The notes beneath the pieces are model-generated. The model did no database searches. It was given only the letters and a program-made list of their open reading frames with translations, and was not told the DNA's origin. Source: an uncultured Muribaculaceae bacterium (GTDB taxonomy: Bacteria > Bacteroidota > Bacteroidia > Bacteroidales > Muribaculaceae). From it: a DNA stretch of 42,966 nt. The DNA is taken from assembly GCA_910583795.1 (NCBI GenBank), contig CAJTZQ010000031.1, forward strand, positions 1-42,966, given 5' to 3'. The translations under genes and the position numbers were made by a program. Every line of letters begins with the position of its first letter. Position 1 is the stretch's first letter. Shown in pieces: positions 25,345-32,895 of this stretch.

Positions 25345-26604
25345 ATGAATATTAATCATTTGAGCATATACCGGGATAAAGGTAACCACCTTGCTGCTGC
25401 GATGGCATCGCTTTTGCTGTTGGTGGCAGGAGGTTGCGTGATGGACAATGAGGATTGTTCTGTCGTAGATCCGAATGATGGTATAGTTGTGACCTTTGAA
25501 CTTTCGGGAGGTATTCCCGCTCATACAAGAGCCTTAGATGAGGAAGAAGGCTCTGAAGAGGAGTCATATATCGACATCAACGATCTCTATATCTTCACAT
25601 TCGAGATAGGTGAAGGTAAGACGGTGGCAGATGGAGATTCGAAACTTATGGAGATATTGTGGTCGCCTAACAAGGATGAGAGACTTGACAAATCCGTTAT
25701 AACTTCATCCGCTGGCAACGCTATATGGTTACGCACCATCCTCAACAGTAATCCTAACGGCACAGGAAATGATCCTTATAAGAATGATGATGGCACATAC
25801 AAAAACTTCTGTATAGTGACAGTTGCGAATGCCTCCAAATGGCTGGAGGGAGGTGCAGCTTATTCCGGACTTACAGAAGGAACAACTTTGGCTGATCTGC
25901 AAAAGACACTTTCATACAGCACAGTCTTGACAAACGGATCATGGGTTCCGGGAGGTGAAAAAAATCCTTCATGGATGCCTCTCTTCGGAATAAAAAGGGT
26001 AAATCTTGATGGTTATGACCCCAAGACATATAATGAATCGAACCCTTATCCTCTCGGGACTGTATGGCTTCTCCGCGCACTTGCCAAAGTGGAGATAACC
26101 ACCGGTGCTGACTCCGGATTGACGATAGAATCAGCGAATGTGGTTGGTAGCGGGTGGAACAAAGACTTATCTTTGATTCCATTCGATTCTCCAGAGAATA
26201 AAAGCCTTAATTGTATGGAGAAATATGCTGTAACCGGAAGCACAGGACAGATGGTAAGGGTCCCGACATTTACGTCGACAGCTGCCGGGGAATCAGAGAC
26301 TTTGTCATTTTCAATAGAGGGGAACAAAGCGGTTGTATATCTTCCGGAGTATAATCTGCAGAGCAACAACCGGATTGTATCGATAAAATTCAAAGAATTA
26401 CCAAATTATTTTCCCTTAAATGTATCACCCTATGACGCAAACGGAGACCCTGTTTCGGGCGAAGACATTTGGTGGAAGTTTATCCTCCGAAACTATTTAT
26501 ATCGGTTCAATATCAAAGGCGTTACAATTGATAAAAACCTTCAAATAAATTGGACTGTCTGCCCAATGGATCAAGTGGAAATAACAATACCGGATTTTGA
26601 ATGA
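25345..26604 (+). CDS. Minor fimbrillin-like lipoprotein, plus-strand operon
   Basis: A 419-residue lipoprotein. The ATG at 25345 is chosen over an in-frame TTG at 25300. Lipobox VAGGC (C31), then T61-R62-A63 as the likely protease site. 'DINDLYIFTFEIGEGK', 'VWLLRALAKVEITTG' and the end 'LQINWTVCPMDQVEITIPDF' fit fimbrillin-like accessory subunits. It is the positional homolog of the 748-residue minus-strand protein but far shorter. It may be an adaptor between shaft and tip. Confidence 0.7.
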   Translation: MNINHLSIYRDKGNHLAAAMASLLLLVAGGCVMDNEDCSVVDPNDGIVVTFELSGGIPAHTRALDEEEGSEEESYIDINDLYIFTFEIGEGKTVADGDSKLMEILWSPNKDERLDKSVITSSAGNAIWLRTILNSNPNGTGNDPYKNDDGTYKNFCIVTVANASKWLEGGAAYSGLTEGTTLADLQKTLSYSTVLTNGSWVPGGEKNPSWMPLFGIKRVNLDGYDPKTYNESNPYPLGTVWLLRALAKVEITTGADSGLTIESANVVGSGWNKDLSLIPFDSPENKSLNCMEKYAVTGSTGQMVRVPTFTSTAAGESETLSFSIEGNKAVVYLPEYNLQSNNRIVSIKFKELPNYFPLNVSPYDANGDPVSGEDIWWKFILRNYLYRFNIKGVTIDKNLQINWTVCPMDQVEITIPDFE

Positions 26605-26636
26605 TCTAAATTATTTGTAATCTCAATTACACTAAA

Positions 26637-29600
26637 ATGAACTTACCTAAAATAATTTTCAACATAATTGCCGGATGCGCATGTATTATCTCCGTCATGG
26701 CAGGATTAGTGTCATGTCGGGAAGATGATCTTACGGATGGTATCGACTTTACCATTCCCGGGGAAGACGTGACACTTACCGTGCCTATATCTCTCCCTAA
26801 AATGGATGTTCAGACACGTGCCGACATATCCCAAAACGATCTTGACAAAGTGGAGACTCTCTGGATCGCCACATTTAGTGCCGCCACCGGGGAAATGACA
26901 TCGAAAACTAACGATAGCTCCGGTAAAATCGGATGGCACAAGATAACAAATCTTTCCGGATATAACGAACCGGCTTATCAATCTGTTGACCTTAACACTA
27001 AATCCGGTCCGAGTTATATCGTCGCGGTCGCTAATGTAGAGACAAACTATGGTGTGAAGAAATCAAGTTTCAATGGAAATCAGACAGGAGATACACAGCA
27101 ACTACCGACTGAGCAGAGTCTCGATCACCTTCTAAATGAGGTTACGAAATGGGATCAATTCCTTGACATAGCCGTTGTCACACCCTCTACACATAATTTG
27201 ATAAACGCCCCGACTACACCGTTGCCGATGGCGGGTGCATACACCAATTTGCAACTTTCCTCTTCCCCTCATTCCACGCCAAATGCATGGGAAACAGAAA
27301 ATTTCCAGCCGTACACTATCCCATATACAAAATCTGGAGAGTATGAGTTCAAAAACGGAGCAATACATTTGCGCCGGCTCGTTTCACAGGTGAAGTTCAA
27401 TCTCAAACCCGGGAATGCTGTCAACATCATACCACATTCTTATCAGGTTGTCAACGTACCTAAGTATTCATGGTTATACGAACGCGCCAAAAAAAGTGAA
27501 GATGAAAGCGGACTATATACCGCTAATTTTGGAGATAATTGTTCAGAAAACACTCGGTCTGATTATTACTCTACGCCTGAAGTTTTCATAGCCAATGATT
27601 TCCGACTTATTGATCCTACAGATGTTGCCAAAGGATATACATTTAACTATTGGCAATCGGAAAACAAACATACCGGCATAGCAACCATAGGTTCTGACTT
27701 GACAACTGAAAAACAAAAATATAACCTCAGAGATCAGATTTATGCGCCTGGAACTTCACTGGAGCATAAACCTTACGAGACTTCCGAATTCCAGCAAAAT
27801 GCATTGTTCACAAGTCTTACTACTGGTAGTAAATGGACGCCAAACAACATGGCGACCTATGTCTTGATCTCATGCACAGTAGAGTATAAAGGGACCAATA
27901 ATGGACAAATAAATGTCAACGATAAGGGTGAAACCGGGAAAAATGACAGCGATACTCCTGTCACTCGCGTAGGTGAGGCAACATACCTCATCCATCTCGG
28001 ATATGTGGAAGCTGACGTAAATGATTTCAATTGCTATCGCAATACCAAATATACCTATAATGTGACAATCAACGGAGTGGACGATATCCGTGTGGAAGCA
28101 TACGGAGAAGGCGACACTCCGGGTGTAGAGGGTATGGTCGATGACTCGGAAAAACCAATCCGTTGGCTTGACTGTCACTATCACGCCTATAACATTCAAT
28201 TGTCTGCAGATGACTTGAAAGCATGGGATAAGCAAGTGAATGGAACCGGGTTCAGATTTATCATCACTACGTATGATACCGGTGTTGAAAAAACTTTTAC
28301 AGAAGAAGATTTCAAAAATGTTGATTTCCAAGATTGTGACTTTAGTACTATCAAAAAATATGTAGATTGGATAGAATTACGCCCTACTACAGGAGAAACC
28401 GAACTCGCAGCATATAAACCTCGTGGTCATGAAGATGGTTTAACTTTCAATCTGATAGACGCATCTAAAGGTATAACTGATAAACAAAAATCGGGTTCTG
28501 GATGGTATACTCTCTTTGTCAAAGAATATACATATGACGCAAGCGAATCAGATCCTGCCAATGAAACAATCGGTTCACGTACGGCGCCTTTATGGAAGAG
28601 TTATGTATTTCAAGATCCAAGAAGCTTTTATATACGAGTAACCAAGAAAGTCTCTGATGATGGTCAAAGTATGTACACCCGTTCTAAATATTCCGGCAGA
28701 CAGCGGTCAATCATGACGTATTATGACCGTGACATAGTAACTAAATCCTCAGAATCGGGCAAGACAACGGGATCTGCGGTCGGAGTAGAACATATAAATG
28801 AATCGTTAGGTCTCAATCTTCGCCAATCATTTACATCATCAAACGATCCCAATAATGGCAGATTAAATTGCTGGAATTTTGTAGGATACACGCATAATGG
28901 CTCTAGCTGGATCCCAGGTGGAGATAATGCTAAGAAATGGGATTATTATGTTGATTTGACTAACCCTCAGAAAGTGCCTCAAATTGGTACTGAAGGTTCT
29001 AATCCGATGACAAATGAAGTTTATCTTCCTAAAATTAAAAATTATAAAGGTACACTAGCAACCTGGGATCAACAACGTAATCCATATAGAGGGAACAATA
29101 TAGATTATTATATAGAAGCAATAGCCGCTTGCATGAACCGTAATAGGGATAACAATGGCGACGATGTAATCCAAGAAAATGAAATGCGTTGGTATGTCCC
29201 CACTATGGGCAAATACCTACGTATATATCTTGGTCAAGAGGCTCTTTCACCTGACCAGCTTATAAATTATAACACAATGTACGATTGGAGTCAAACAGTA
29301 ACGGCGGATAAAATTGCAAATATCACAAAAAACGGACAATGGGGTAGATATCTGTTTTTCGGAAGCGACAGTAAGGTTTGGTGGGCTATGGAAGGCTTAT
29401 CTACATCAGATTATGGTCGTTTTAATAATAGCGGAAGAGATCTTGCTAAACCTTGGGAGGTCAGATGTATTAGGAATCTTGGTACTAATTTAAATTCGGT
29501 AAACGATAATGACCAAACAATACCAGCATACACCTATCAACCTAATAATGGTAATATTAAAGATGGAGGTATAGTAAAACCTACTTATTACCAAGTAACC

Positions 29601-30107
29601 CAGATGCGTAGCACTAAATATTTTGGGAATGGCACTAATCCCGGACAAATGCCAGTACACACCATAGCTGAAAATTATAATACCATTTATCAAGGCGGAT
29701 TTGAAATTTCAAATCCGGAAAATAATATTGCCGGTGCCAAATATGATGGTACAATAGCAGCTGACAATTGGAAGTTATTAATTGATTATATAAATAATGA
29801 CCCAGAGAATCATCATAATCCATGTACACAAAAAGGTGATGGATGGAGAATTCCTAACGTCAGGGAGCTAGCGATTATGAAGAACTTGGGGGTTATTAAT
29901 ATGGATAGCGGACAAAATTCATTTTTATGTTGCAGCATGGGGATAATCAATGGCGGTGGCATCAAGATTCTTACTGTAAACAATGATTTTTTAAATTCCA
30001 ATACACAACAATTCTTTAATATTGCACTTAGATTAGATGCCAATGAATTTAATATTCAACAAGATTTTAAAAATATAAATTATGTGCGATGTGTCAGGGA
30101 TTTATAG
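26637..30107 (+). CDS. Large pilus tip lipoprotein (DUF4906-like), plus-strand operon
   Basis: A 1156-residue lipoprotein (lipobox LVSC, C27) with T60-R61-A62. A fimbrillin-like N-terminal part ('VETLWIATFSAATGEM', 'LRRLVSQVKFNLKPG') is followed by a long C-terminal region with 'NRDNNGDDVIQENEMRWYVP' (about 833-852), a hallmark I associate with DUF4906. Its DxNxDxxIxxxE core resembles a calcium-binding loop. It ends with 'GWRIPNVRELAIMKNLG' and 'YVRCVRDL'. From about 28300 the DNA is visibly more A/T-rich than the 5' half, compatible with separate acquisition or rapid diversification. The 3' end overlaps the next gene by 26 nt. Confidence 0.75.
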   Translation: MNLPKIIFNIIAGCACIISVMAGLVSCREDDLTDGIDFTIPGEDVTLTVPISLPKMDVQTRADISQNDLDKVETLWIATFSAATGEMTSKTNDSSGKIGWHKITNLSGYNEPAYQSVDLNTKSGPSYIVAVANVETNYGVKKSSFNGNQTGDTQQLPTEQSLDHLLNEVTKWDQFLDIAVVTPSTHNLINAPTTPLPMAGAYTNLQLSSSPHSTPNAWETENFQPYTIPYTKSGEYEFKNGAIHLRRLVSQVKFNLKPGNAVNIIPHSYQVVNVPKYSWLYERAKKSEDESGLYTANFGDNCSENTRSDYYSTPEVFIANDFRLIDPTDVAKGYTFNYWQSENKHTGIATIGSDLTTEKQKYNLRDQIYAPGTSLEHKPYETSEFQQNALFTSLTTGSKWTPNNMATYVLISCTVEYKGTNNGQINVNDKGETGKNDSDTPVTRVGEATYLIHLGYVEADVNDFNCYRNTKYTYNVTINGVDDIRVEAYGEGDTPGVEGMVDDSEKPIRWLDCHYHAYNIQLSADDLKAWDKQVNGTGFRFIITTYDTGVEKTFTEEDFKNVDFQDCDFSTIKKYVDWIELRPTTGETELAAYKPRGHEDGLTFNLIDASKGITDKQKSGSGWYTLFVKEYTYDASESDPANETIGSRTAPLWKSYVFQDPRSFYIRVTKKVSDDGQSMYTRSKYSGRQRSIMTYYDRDIVTKSSESGKTTGSAVGVEHINESLGLNLRQSFTSSNDPNNGRLNCWNFVGYTHNGSSWIPGGDNAKKWDYYVDLTNPQKVPQIGTEGSNPMTNEVYLPKIKNYKGTLATWDQQRNPYRGNNIDYYIEAIAACMNRNRDNNGDDVIQENEMRWYVPTMGKYLRIYLGQEALSPDQLINYNTMYDWSQTVTADKIANITKNGQWGRYLFFGSDSKVWWAMEGLSTSDYGRFNNSGRDLAKPWEVRCIRNLGTNLNSVNDNDQTIPAYTYQPNNGNIKDGGIVKPTYYQVTQMRSTKYFGNGTNPGQMPVHTIAENYNTIYQGGFEISNPENNIAGAKYDGTIAADNWKLLIDYINNDPENHHNPCTQKGDGWRIPNVRELAIMKNLGVINMDSGQNSFLCCSMGIINGGGIKILTVNNDFLNSNTQQFFNIALRLDANEFNIQQDFKNINYVRCVRDL

Positions 30108-31044
30108 AAAGACTATTAATTCAGTATTGACTGCCGCATTGGCTATTGGCTGTCTTACATCTTGTGAATCCGCATCTAACAACAAAAATCAACAAAAAAC
30201 TGTTGACAACAATAAATCTGCTGAATCCCAATACACTGCCGACATAACCGAACTGTCGTTTCCGGTGCCTCCGGATTCTTTGACAGAGCCGGAAGAGAGG
30301 GCGGCGTTTGCTGCCGGGCATTTTTGGGATACTCTCGATTTCAGGAGCCGGGAGGCGGTCGACACTGCTTTTATGGAGCAGAACTTCGCCAATTTCCTTG
30401 GTGTGATAGCCATGACTCCACGCGACGGTGCCTATTCTGCGATCGGAAATTTGCTTTCGAAAGCGGCTGTAAACCCGGAAGCGGCTGAGCTGCTTGACGG
30501 GATTGTGGATAAGTATCTCGACGACCCCAACTCGCCGATGCGCGACGAGGAGATTTACATACTTTTCCTGGAGAACGTACGCGACGGAGCAGGTGTGAGT
30601 AGCGAGAAGAGGGAACGTGCCGTCTATCGGCTCGGGCAGGCTATGAAGAACCGAAGAGGGACAACAGCGACCGATTTCCATTTCGTGACGCGTGACGGGA
30701 AACGGACCACGTTGCTCAACTCGTTGAGTGACGGAATGACATTGCTGATGTTCTACGATCCGGACTGCGAACAATGTGCCGAGGCGAAGGAGCTGTTGGA
30801 AAAGACACCGCTGCAACCGGGAGTGAAGATACTCGCAATCGATGTGGCGGGCGACAGGAAGTTGTGGGATAAGACGAAGGATAAGATGCCCCGGGAATGG
30901 ATGACCGGTTTCGCGACAGACCCCATAGACGACGAGGAACTATACGTACTCCCGGCGCTCCCAACTTTCTACCTCCTCGACCCCAACGGCACTATCCTGC
31001 TCAAAGACCCGCCGCTGCAACAATTGATAATGGATAATGGATAA
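30082..31044 (+). CDS. DUF5106-like lipoprotein with thioredoxin-type domain
   Basis: A 320-residue lipoprotein (lipobox CLTSC, C28). The helical middle region (about 60-190) resembles DUF5106. The C-terminal thioredoxin-like domain has 'MLFYDPDCEQC' type spacing with C229-x-x-C232 and 'PALPTFYLLDPNGTILLKD', including the cis-Pro region. It probably acts in periplasmic thiol chemistry or as a structural homolog, perhaps for a pilus or envelope protein. It overlaps the tip gene by 26 nt, a sign of coupling. The last codons (IMDNG) and the stop come from the first heptads of repeat R7, so the original C terminus may have been altered. Confidence 0.75.
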   Translation: MCDVSGIYRKTINSVLTAALAIGCLTSCESASNNKNQQKTVDNNKSAESQYTADITELSFPVPPDSLTEPEERAAFAAGHFWDTLDFRSREAVDTAFMEQNFANFLGVIAMTPRDGAYSAIGNLLSKAAVNPEAAELLDGIVDKYLDDPNSPMRDEEIYILFLENVRDGAGVSSEKRERAVYRLGQAMKNRRGTTATDFHFVTRDGKRTTLLNSLSDGMTLLMFYDPDCEQCAEAKELLEKTPLQPGVKILAIDVAGDRKLWDKTKDKMPREWMTGFATDPIDDEELYVLPALPTFYLLDPNGTILLKDPPLQQLIMDNG

Positions 31045-31077
31045 TGCATAATGCATAATGGATAATGGATAATTATA
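31021..31077. repeat. Heptad-repeat element R7 (ATAATGG)
   Basis: Seven tandem heptads at 31027-31075: ATAATGG twice, ATAATGC twice, ATAATGG twice, then ATAATTA. The array overlaps the end of the preceding gene and supplies its stop codon. It has no bipartite arms. Confidence 0.85.
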
Positions 31078-31083
31078 TTTTAT

Positions 31084-31138
31084 GTGTACACTTTTTTGTC
31101 CACAAATTTGTTATTATTATGGAAAACAATTAATTTTG
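31084..31138 (+). promoter_or_regulatory. Promoter and candidate operator of the toxin-antitoxin operon
   Basis: TTTG (31107-31110) and TAATTTTG (31131-31138) are exactly 20 bp apart, fitting the Bacteroidetes consensus. Upstream lies the palindrome GTGTACAC (31084-31091), with the TGTACA core described for YefM-YoeB operators in E. coli. This fits autoregulation by the antitoxin-toxin complex. Only one clear TGTACA site is visible. Confidence 0.65.
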
Positions 31139-31156
31139 TATAAAAACATAAATATT

Positions 31157-31408
31157 ATGGAAACACTTTCAGTAAGAGACTATCGAAACAATCTGGCTGC
31201 ATCTTTTGATAGAGCAGACAAGGGTGAACCGGTTCTCATACGTAGGAGAAACCAGATATATACTTTAACAAATATAGGAAAGGAAGATCTTATGATCACT
31301 CCCGAACTGCAAGCACGTATTGAAGAAGCTCGAAAAAACTACCGGGAAGGACGTTATGAATCGTGCCGTACAAAAGAAGAATTAGAATCTTTTCTTGACT
31401 CCATCTGA
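31157..31408 (+). CDS. yefM: Phd/YefM family antitoxin
   Basis: An 83-residue antitoxin. The ATG at 31157 is chosen because the in-frame upstream ATG at 31082 lies before the promoter. 'METLSVRDYRNNLAASFDRA' and 'GEPVLIRRRNQIYTL' form the DNA-binding Phd/YefM fold. The charged C-terminal tail ('SCRTKEELESFLDSI') is the expected toxin-neutralising segment. The stop overlaps the toxin start by 1 nt (TGATG). Confidence 0.85.
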   Translation: METLSVRDYRNNLAASFDRADKGEPVLIRRRNQIYTLTNIGKEDLMITPELQARIEEARKNYREGRYESCRTKEELESFLDSI

Positions 31409-31671
31409 TGTATACAATCGACTTCGACCCTACTGTAAAAAAAATTATTGCGAAATGGAAAAAATCGAATCCAATTCGCTTTAAAAAAGTATTGTTGGAT
31501 ATCCAAGAACATCCTCGTTCCGGAATCGGTCATCCTGAACCATTAATTGGTGGAGGCAACATCACCTATTCACGTCACATATCCGGGAATGACCGCATAA
31601 TCTATGATATCTACGACCTTGAAATTCATGTGCTTGTTGTAGAATTGGAAGGTCATTATAATGACAAATAA
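31408..31671 (+). CDS. yoeB: Txe/YoeB family mRNA interferase toxin
   Basis: An 87-residue RelE-superfamily toxin that cuts mRNA at the ribosome. The family's catalytic positions are retained: E44 (HPEPL), R63 (GNDRIIY), H83-Y84 (EGHYNDK), close to E46, R65, H83 and Y84 of E. coli YoeB. 'YSRHISGNDRIIYDI' is the diagnostic block. The catalytic set looks intact, so the toxin is probably active. A rho-independent terminator follows immediately. Confidence 0.88.
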   Translation: MYTIDFDPTVKKIIAKWKKSNPIRFKKVLLDIQEHPRSGIGHPEPLIGGGNITYSRHISGNDRIIYDIYDLEIHVLVVELEGHYNDK

Positions 31672-31676
31672 TAAAC

Positions 31677-31715
31677 AAAAGGGCATGCACTTGAAGCATG
31701 TCCTTTTGTTTATTT
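31677..31715 (+). terminator. Rho-independent terminator of the toxin-antitoxin operon
   Basis: AAAAGGGCATGC (31677-31688) pairs with GCATGTCCTTTT (31696-31707), with one G-T pair, around a 7-nt loop, followed by GTTTATTTT. It lies 6 bp after the toxin stop. Confidence 0.85.
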
Positions 31716-31754
31716 TGCACTTTGCAATTACTAATTTAAGTTTCGCAAGCTCAC

Positions 31755-31872
31755 TTAAGGTTTGAAGATTAAGGGGTTAAAGGGTTACATTTCCACATGA
31801 TTCTTAAAGAGACTTGAAATGTATACACAATTGTAGATTAACCTTTTAACCTTATAACCTCATAACCCTCAA
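31755..31872. repeat. Short-period intergenic element R13
   Basis: A G/T/A-rich left arm (31755-31789, GGGGTTA/AAGGGTTA words) and an A/C/T-rich right arm (31837-31872, TAACCTTT/TAACCTTA/TAACCTCA words) flank about 47 bp of unrelated sequence. The arms are complementary, as in the other elements, but the right-arm period is 8 rather than 7. It lies between convergent genes. Confidence 0.65.
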
Positions 31873-31891
31873 CTTTCGCATGCGAAAGTTG
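31870..31891. repeat. 22-bp perfect palindrome
   Basis: CAACTTTCGCA is followed directly by its reverse complement TGCGAAAGTTG. On the minus strand it lies shortly after the stop of the DUF3298-like gene and could act as a 3' end hairpin, although no U-run follows. Confidence 0.6.
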
Positions 31892-31904
31892 AATTACTAA
31901 TTGC

Positions 31905-32729
31905 TTATTGGGCGTCGGGGGTGAGGGAGAAATAGCGGGCGAAGACTCCGGGGGCGAAGAGGTCTTCCAGTTCATAGCTGTCGAATTCCACTGTCACCTC
32001 TCCCTCAACGTATGCCGCTATCTCATACAGACCGTACATAAAACGCAGTCCCTGCGATGTAATCTCAAAATCTTTCGGTATCTCCACCTCGTTAATATCC
32101 ACCAACAAAGACACATTCATCTCTTTCAGTTTCTGACGGATCAACTCCGTGAGCTCCTTCTCATATCCGGGTTTCATAAGGTCGGCAACAGACAGTATCT
32201 TGCCATCCTCTATACTGTAGTTCACAAAAGTGGTGTTATACATCCCGTGAGCCGCCATGCAGAGATAGGAATAAGAATAATCTTTCCATACCACGACGGC
32301 TGGTGTGCAGAGAGCCACACTCAACTGATTGTAATACGTGCTGCAAGCTTTCGTAGATTTGGGATCGAAATCTGTTGCAGTCAAGCCCATATCCTTAAGC
32401 AAGGGGGAATCAAGAATGGGAGCGGAATGAGTCTTATCGATCACCAGCACTCCGCCAAGACGCTCAAGAGAATCCCTGAGTACACTGACATCCTTGTTTC
32501 CGACCTTCACCGGGAGCATACCGGTGCCGGAAAACCTCCAGAAATTTCCACCCTCTGTGTCGAGGGCATCACTATCGGGAACAGACGCTATCGCATCATA
32601 ACGATATCCTTCAAATTCCACCACAGGCAATACAGCTGCATCATCTGCAGTTTTTTTGTTGCCGGATCCTGAGCATGCACCGAGCGTCATCAAGACGCAC
32701 AGGGTGCCAAAACCAATTAATTTTTTCAT
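31905..32729 (-). CDS. RsiV/DUF3298-like lipoprotein
   Basis: A 274-residue lipoprotein (lipobox LGAC, C19). The C-terminal half ('YVEGEVTVEFDSYELEDLFA') and 'FVNYSIEDGKILSVADLMKP' followed by 'ELTELIRQKLKEM' match the DUF3298/RsiV pattern, seen in lysozyme-binding anti-sigma factors and in many Bacteroidales lipoproteins of unknown function. There is no anti-sigma N-terminal domain and no sigma-factor gene nearby, so a periplasmic binding or envelope role is more likely than sigma control. Confidence 0.7.
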   Translation of the reverse strand: MKKLIGFGTLCVLMTLGACSGSGNKKTADDAAVLPVVEFEGYRYDAIASVPDSDALDTEGGNFWRFSGTGMLPVKVGNKDVSVLRDSLERLGGVLVIDKTHSAPILDSPLLKDMGLTATDFDPKSTKACSTYYNQLSVALCTPAVVVWKDYSYSYLCMAAHGMYNTTFVNYSIEDGKILSVADLMKPGYEKELTELIRQKLKEMNVSLLVDINEVEIPKDFEITSQGLRFMYGLYEIAAYVEGEVTVEFDSYELEDLFAPGVFARYFSLTPDAQ

Positions 32730-32751
32730 TGCATTCTATTTTTATAGTTAT

Positions 32752-32889
32752 GGGGTGTGAGTTGTTGTGAGAATTTTGAGTTTTAAATGTTGAATTGGGA
32801 TTAATCAGGGAGAATCTTGATTAATCAGGATTAATCGGGATTAATCGGGATTTTCACAATTCAACATTCAAAATTCAACATTCAAAATT
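32752..32889. repeat. Heptad-repeat intergenic element R8
   Basis: On the plus strand a T/G-rich arm (32752-32798; GTTGTGA, GTTGAAT words), then a GATTAATC-based centre (32797-32852, about 10-bp period), then an A/C-rich arm of ATTCAAC/ATTCAAA heptads (32854-32889). It lies between two minus-strand genes. In their sense strand it also runs T/G then A/C, and the A/C arm leads toward the DUF3298-like start. Confidence 0.85.
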
Positions 32890-32895
32890 AAGCAA

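Noticed and set aside
30121..30816. 231-codon minus-strand frame opposite the DUF5106-like gene
   Set aside because: Antisense shadow of a gene with lipobox, CxxC and thioredoxin-like motifs. Its Arg/His-rich composition is typical of an antisense frame.
31908..32672. 254-codon plus-strand frame opposite the DUF3298-like gene
   Set aside because: It is a shadow frame of a well-supported lipoprotein gene, with no recognisable protein features.
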